Shown here one piece after another: positions 60,714-61,494 of a stretch of DNA of 61,494 nucleotides (position 1 is its first letter; each line of letters opens with the position of its first letter). Position numbers and translations under genes: made by a program. Location: IMG/VR virus record IMGVR_UViG_3300030099_003489, positions 1 to 61,494 of that record, one strand, 5' to 3'. The notes below the pieces were generated by a model that saw only the letters and a program-made list of their open reading frames with translations, did not search any database and had not been told where the DNA came from. Source of the stretch: a virus.

Positions 60714-61494
60714 ATGAATGGAACACAAGAACAGAAAGAAATATGGAAAGAAATGGAAAATGGTAATGACCACATGATGGTGTATGCTGGAGCCGGAACA
60801 GGCAAAACGTATACCATTGTTGCAGGTGCGAAACTAGTTGATGGAAAGAAGGGTTTTCTTTGCTTCAACAAGTCAATCCAAACTGAACTAGATGCTAAGT
60901 TGCCTGATGATTGTGACGCAATGACGTTTCACAGTCTAGGTTACTCAGCAGTTAGAATGCACAAGAGAAACTGCCGAATGGATGGTAGGAAGACTTGGAA
61001 TATCGTCAAGGATATTCTAGGTGAGAACTACCAGTCGGTATCTCAGGTGGTCAAACTAATCAGTCAACTGAAGAGCAGTATGGCAGATTGGGAAGACAGG
61101 GATATGATTGAGTATATCCTTGAGAGATTTGACATAGAGTTTGATAGTGTCATTGACAAGAATGAGGCGATTGCCCTACTACCAATACTCAAGGAGTCAT
61201 GCAAGGATGCAACCACAGTTGATTTTGATGATATGGTTTGGCTACCAGTCGAATTGAATCTACCAGTGAAGCACTACGATGTTGTCTTTGTTGATGAGGC
61301 TCAGGATTTCAATGAGGTTCAGCGAAGATTAATTCTCAAGGCTTGTAATGGTGGTAGAATGATTGTAGTCGGTGACCCGAAGCAAGCAATCTATGGTTTC
61401 CGTGGAGCAGATTCTGCTAGTATGGATTTGTTCAAGAGGGAACTTGAGAACAGTAGCAGGAGTGTATCTAACTATACTCTATCCATTACATGGA
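60714..61494 (+). CDS. UvrD-like SF1 helicase (3' end outside window)
   Basis: 260 residues are visible from an ATG after GGAGGTAATAAAAAT. Motifs: an N-terminal EQKEIW helix; motif I AGAGTGKT; Ia TFHSLGYSA; motif II VDEAQD; motif III VVGDPKQAIYGFRGA; and the beginning of motif IV (YTLSITW) at the edge. These define a UvrD/Rep/Pif1-like superfamily 1A DNA helicase that uses ATP to translocate 3' to 5'. The C-terminal half lies outside. It is the only long plus-strand gene and probably begins a replication or recombination module. It may be regulated by the structured region just upstream. Confidence 0.92.
   Translation, partial: MNGTQEQKEIWKEMENGNDHMMVYAGAGTGKTYTIVAGAKLVDGKKGFLCFNKSIQTELDAKLPDDCDAMTFHSLGYSAVRMHKRNCRMDGRKTWNIVKDILGENYQSVSQVVKLISQLKSSMADWEDRDMIEYILERFDIEFDSVIDKNEAIALLPILKESCKDATTVDFDDMVWLPVELNLPVKHYDVVFVDEAQDFNEVQRRLILKACNGGRMIVVGDPKQAIYGFRGADSASMDLFKRELENSSRSVSNYTLSITW

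Overview
The window looks like a slice of a large tailed dsDNA virus (Caudoviricetes) with a complete HK97-type head module and a complete tail module. It is cut at both ends: a tail fibre runs off the left edge and a UvrD-like helicase runs off the right edge. An archaeal host is my best guess. The late operon has an archaeal-style TATA box, it encodes an Arf-like GTPase and a LigB-type ATP-dependent DNA ligase, and the tail fibre has the AKIAD / TVNGTTTT repeat style I associate with marine virus metagenomes. A relative of the marine archaeal 'magrovirus'-type viruses is plausible but not proven; ribosome binding sites of the AGGAGGTGAT type do not separate archaea from bacteria.

Layout. 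(1) From about 54.1 kb down to position 1, everything is coded on the minus strand as one tightly packed late transcription unit. Genes overlap as ATGA or TAATG, or the stop codon lies inside the next gene's ribosome binding site. In transcription order: a 54.1-46.9 kb block of small proteins carrying a short tryptophan tag (M-S/T-W-x-x-I/L/V-x-K/R) plus a probable small terminase; two large hydrophilic proteins (593 and 926 aa); large terminase; a winged-helix/LAGLIDADG protein; portal with zinc sites; a second block of small tagged proteins; an ATP-dependent DNA ligase; a capsid protease/scaffold fusion whose C-terminus carries the same tag; major capsid protein; decoration protein; SAP protein; two membrane proteins and the Arf-like GTPase; neck and adaptor proteins; tail terminator; tail tube; tail chaperones with a -1 frameshift; a short tape measure (471 aa); and very large tip/fibre proteins. 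(2) 54.1-54.5 kb is the late control region: TATA box, a small operator-like hairpin and an array of ACAGGGGGTA repeats. (3) 54.5-59.05 kb holds small unknown, probably early or regulatory genes on both strands. Seven copies of one family of double hairpins joined by ATAT (core ACCATATGGT) sit in the gaps between them. (4) 59.05-60.7 kb has no convincing gene: an AT-rich zone with 15 TGAGAA/TTCTCA repeats (possible origin), then about 1 kb of strongly structured sequence with GNRA, UUCG and T-loop features on the plus strand (candidate large structured RNA). (5) From 60,714 a plus-strand SF1 helicase begins, probably the start of a replication module.

The three most unusual features are the shared W-tag on some nineteen otherwise unrelated late proteins, repeated at the C-terminus of the protease/scaffold (a candidate capsid-targeting signal comparable in concept to that of phage T4 internal proteins); the double-hairpin intergenic family whose stems co-vary; and the large structured RNA locus upstream of the helicase.
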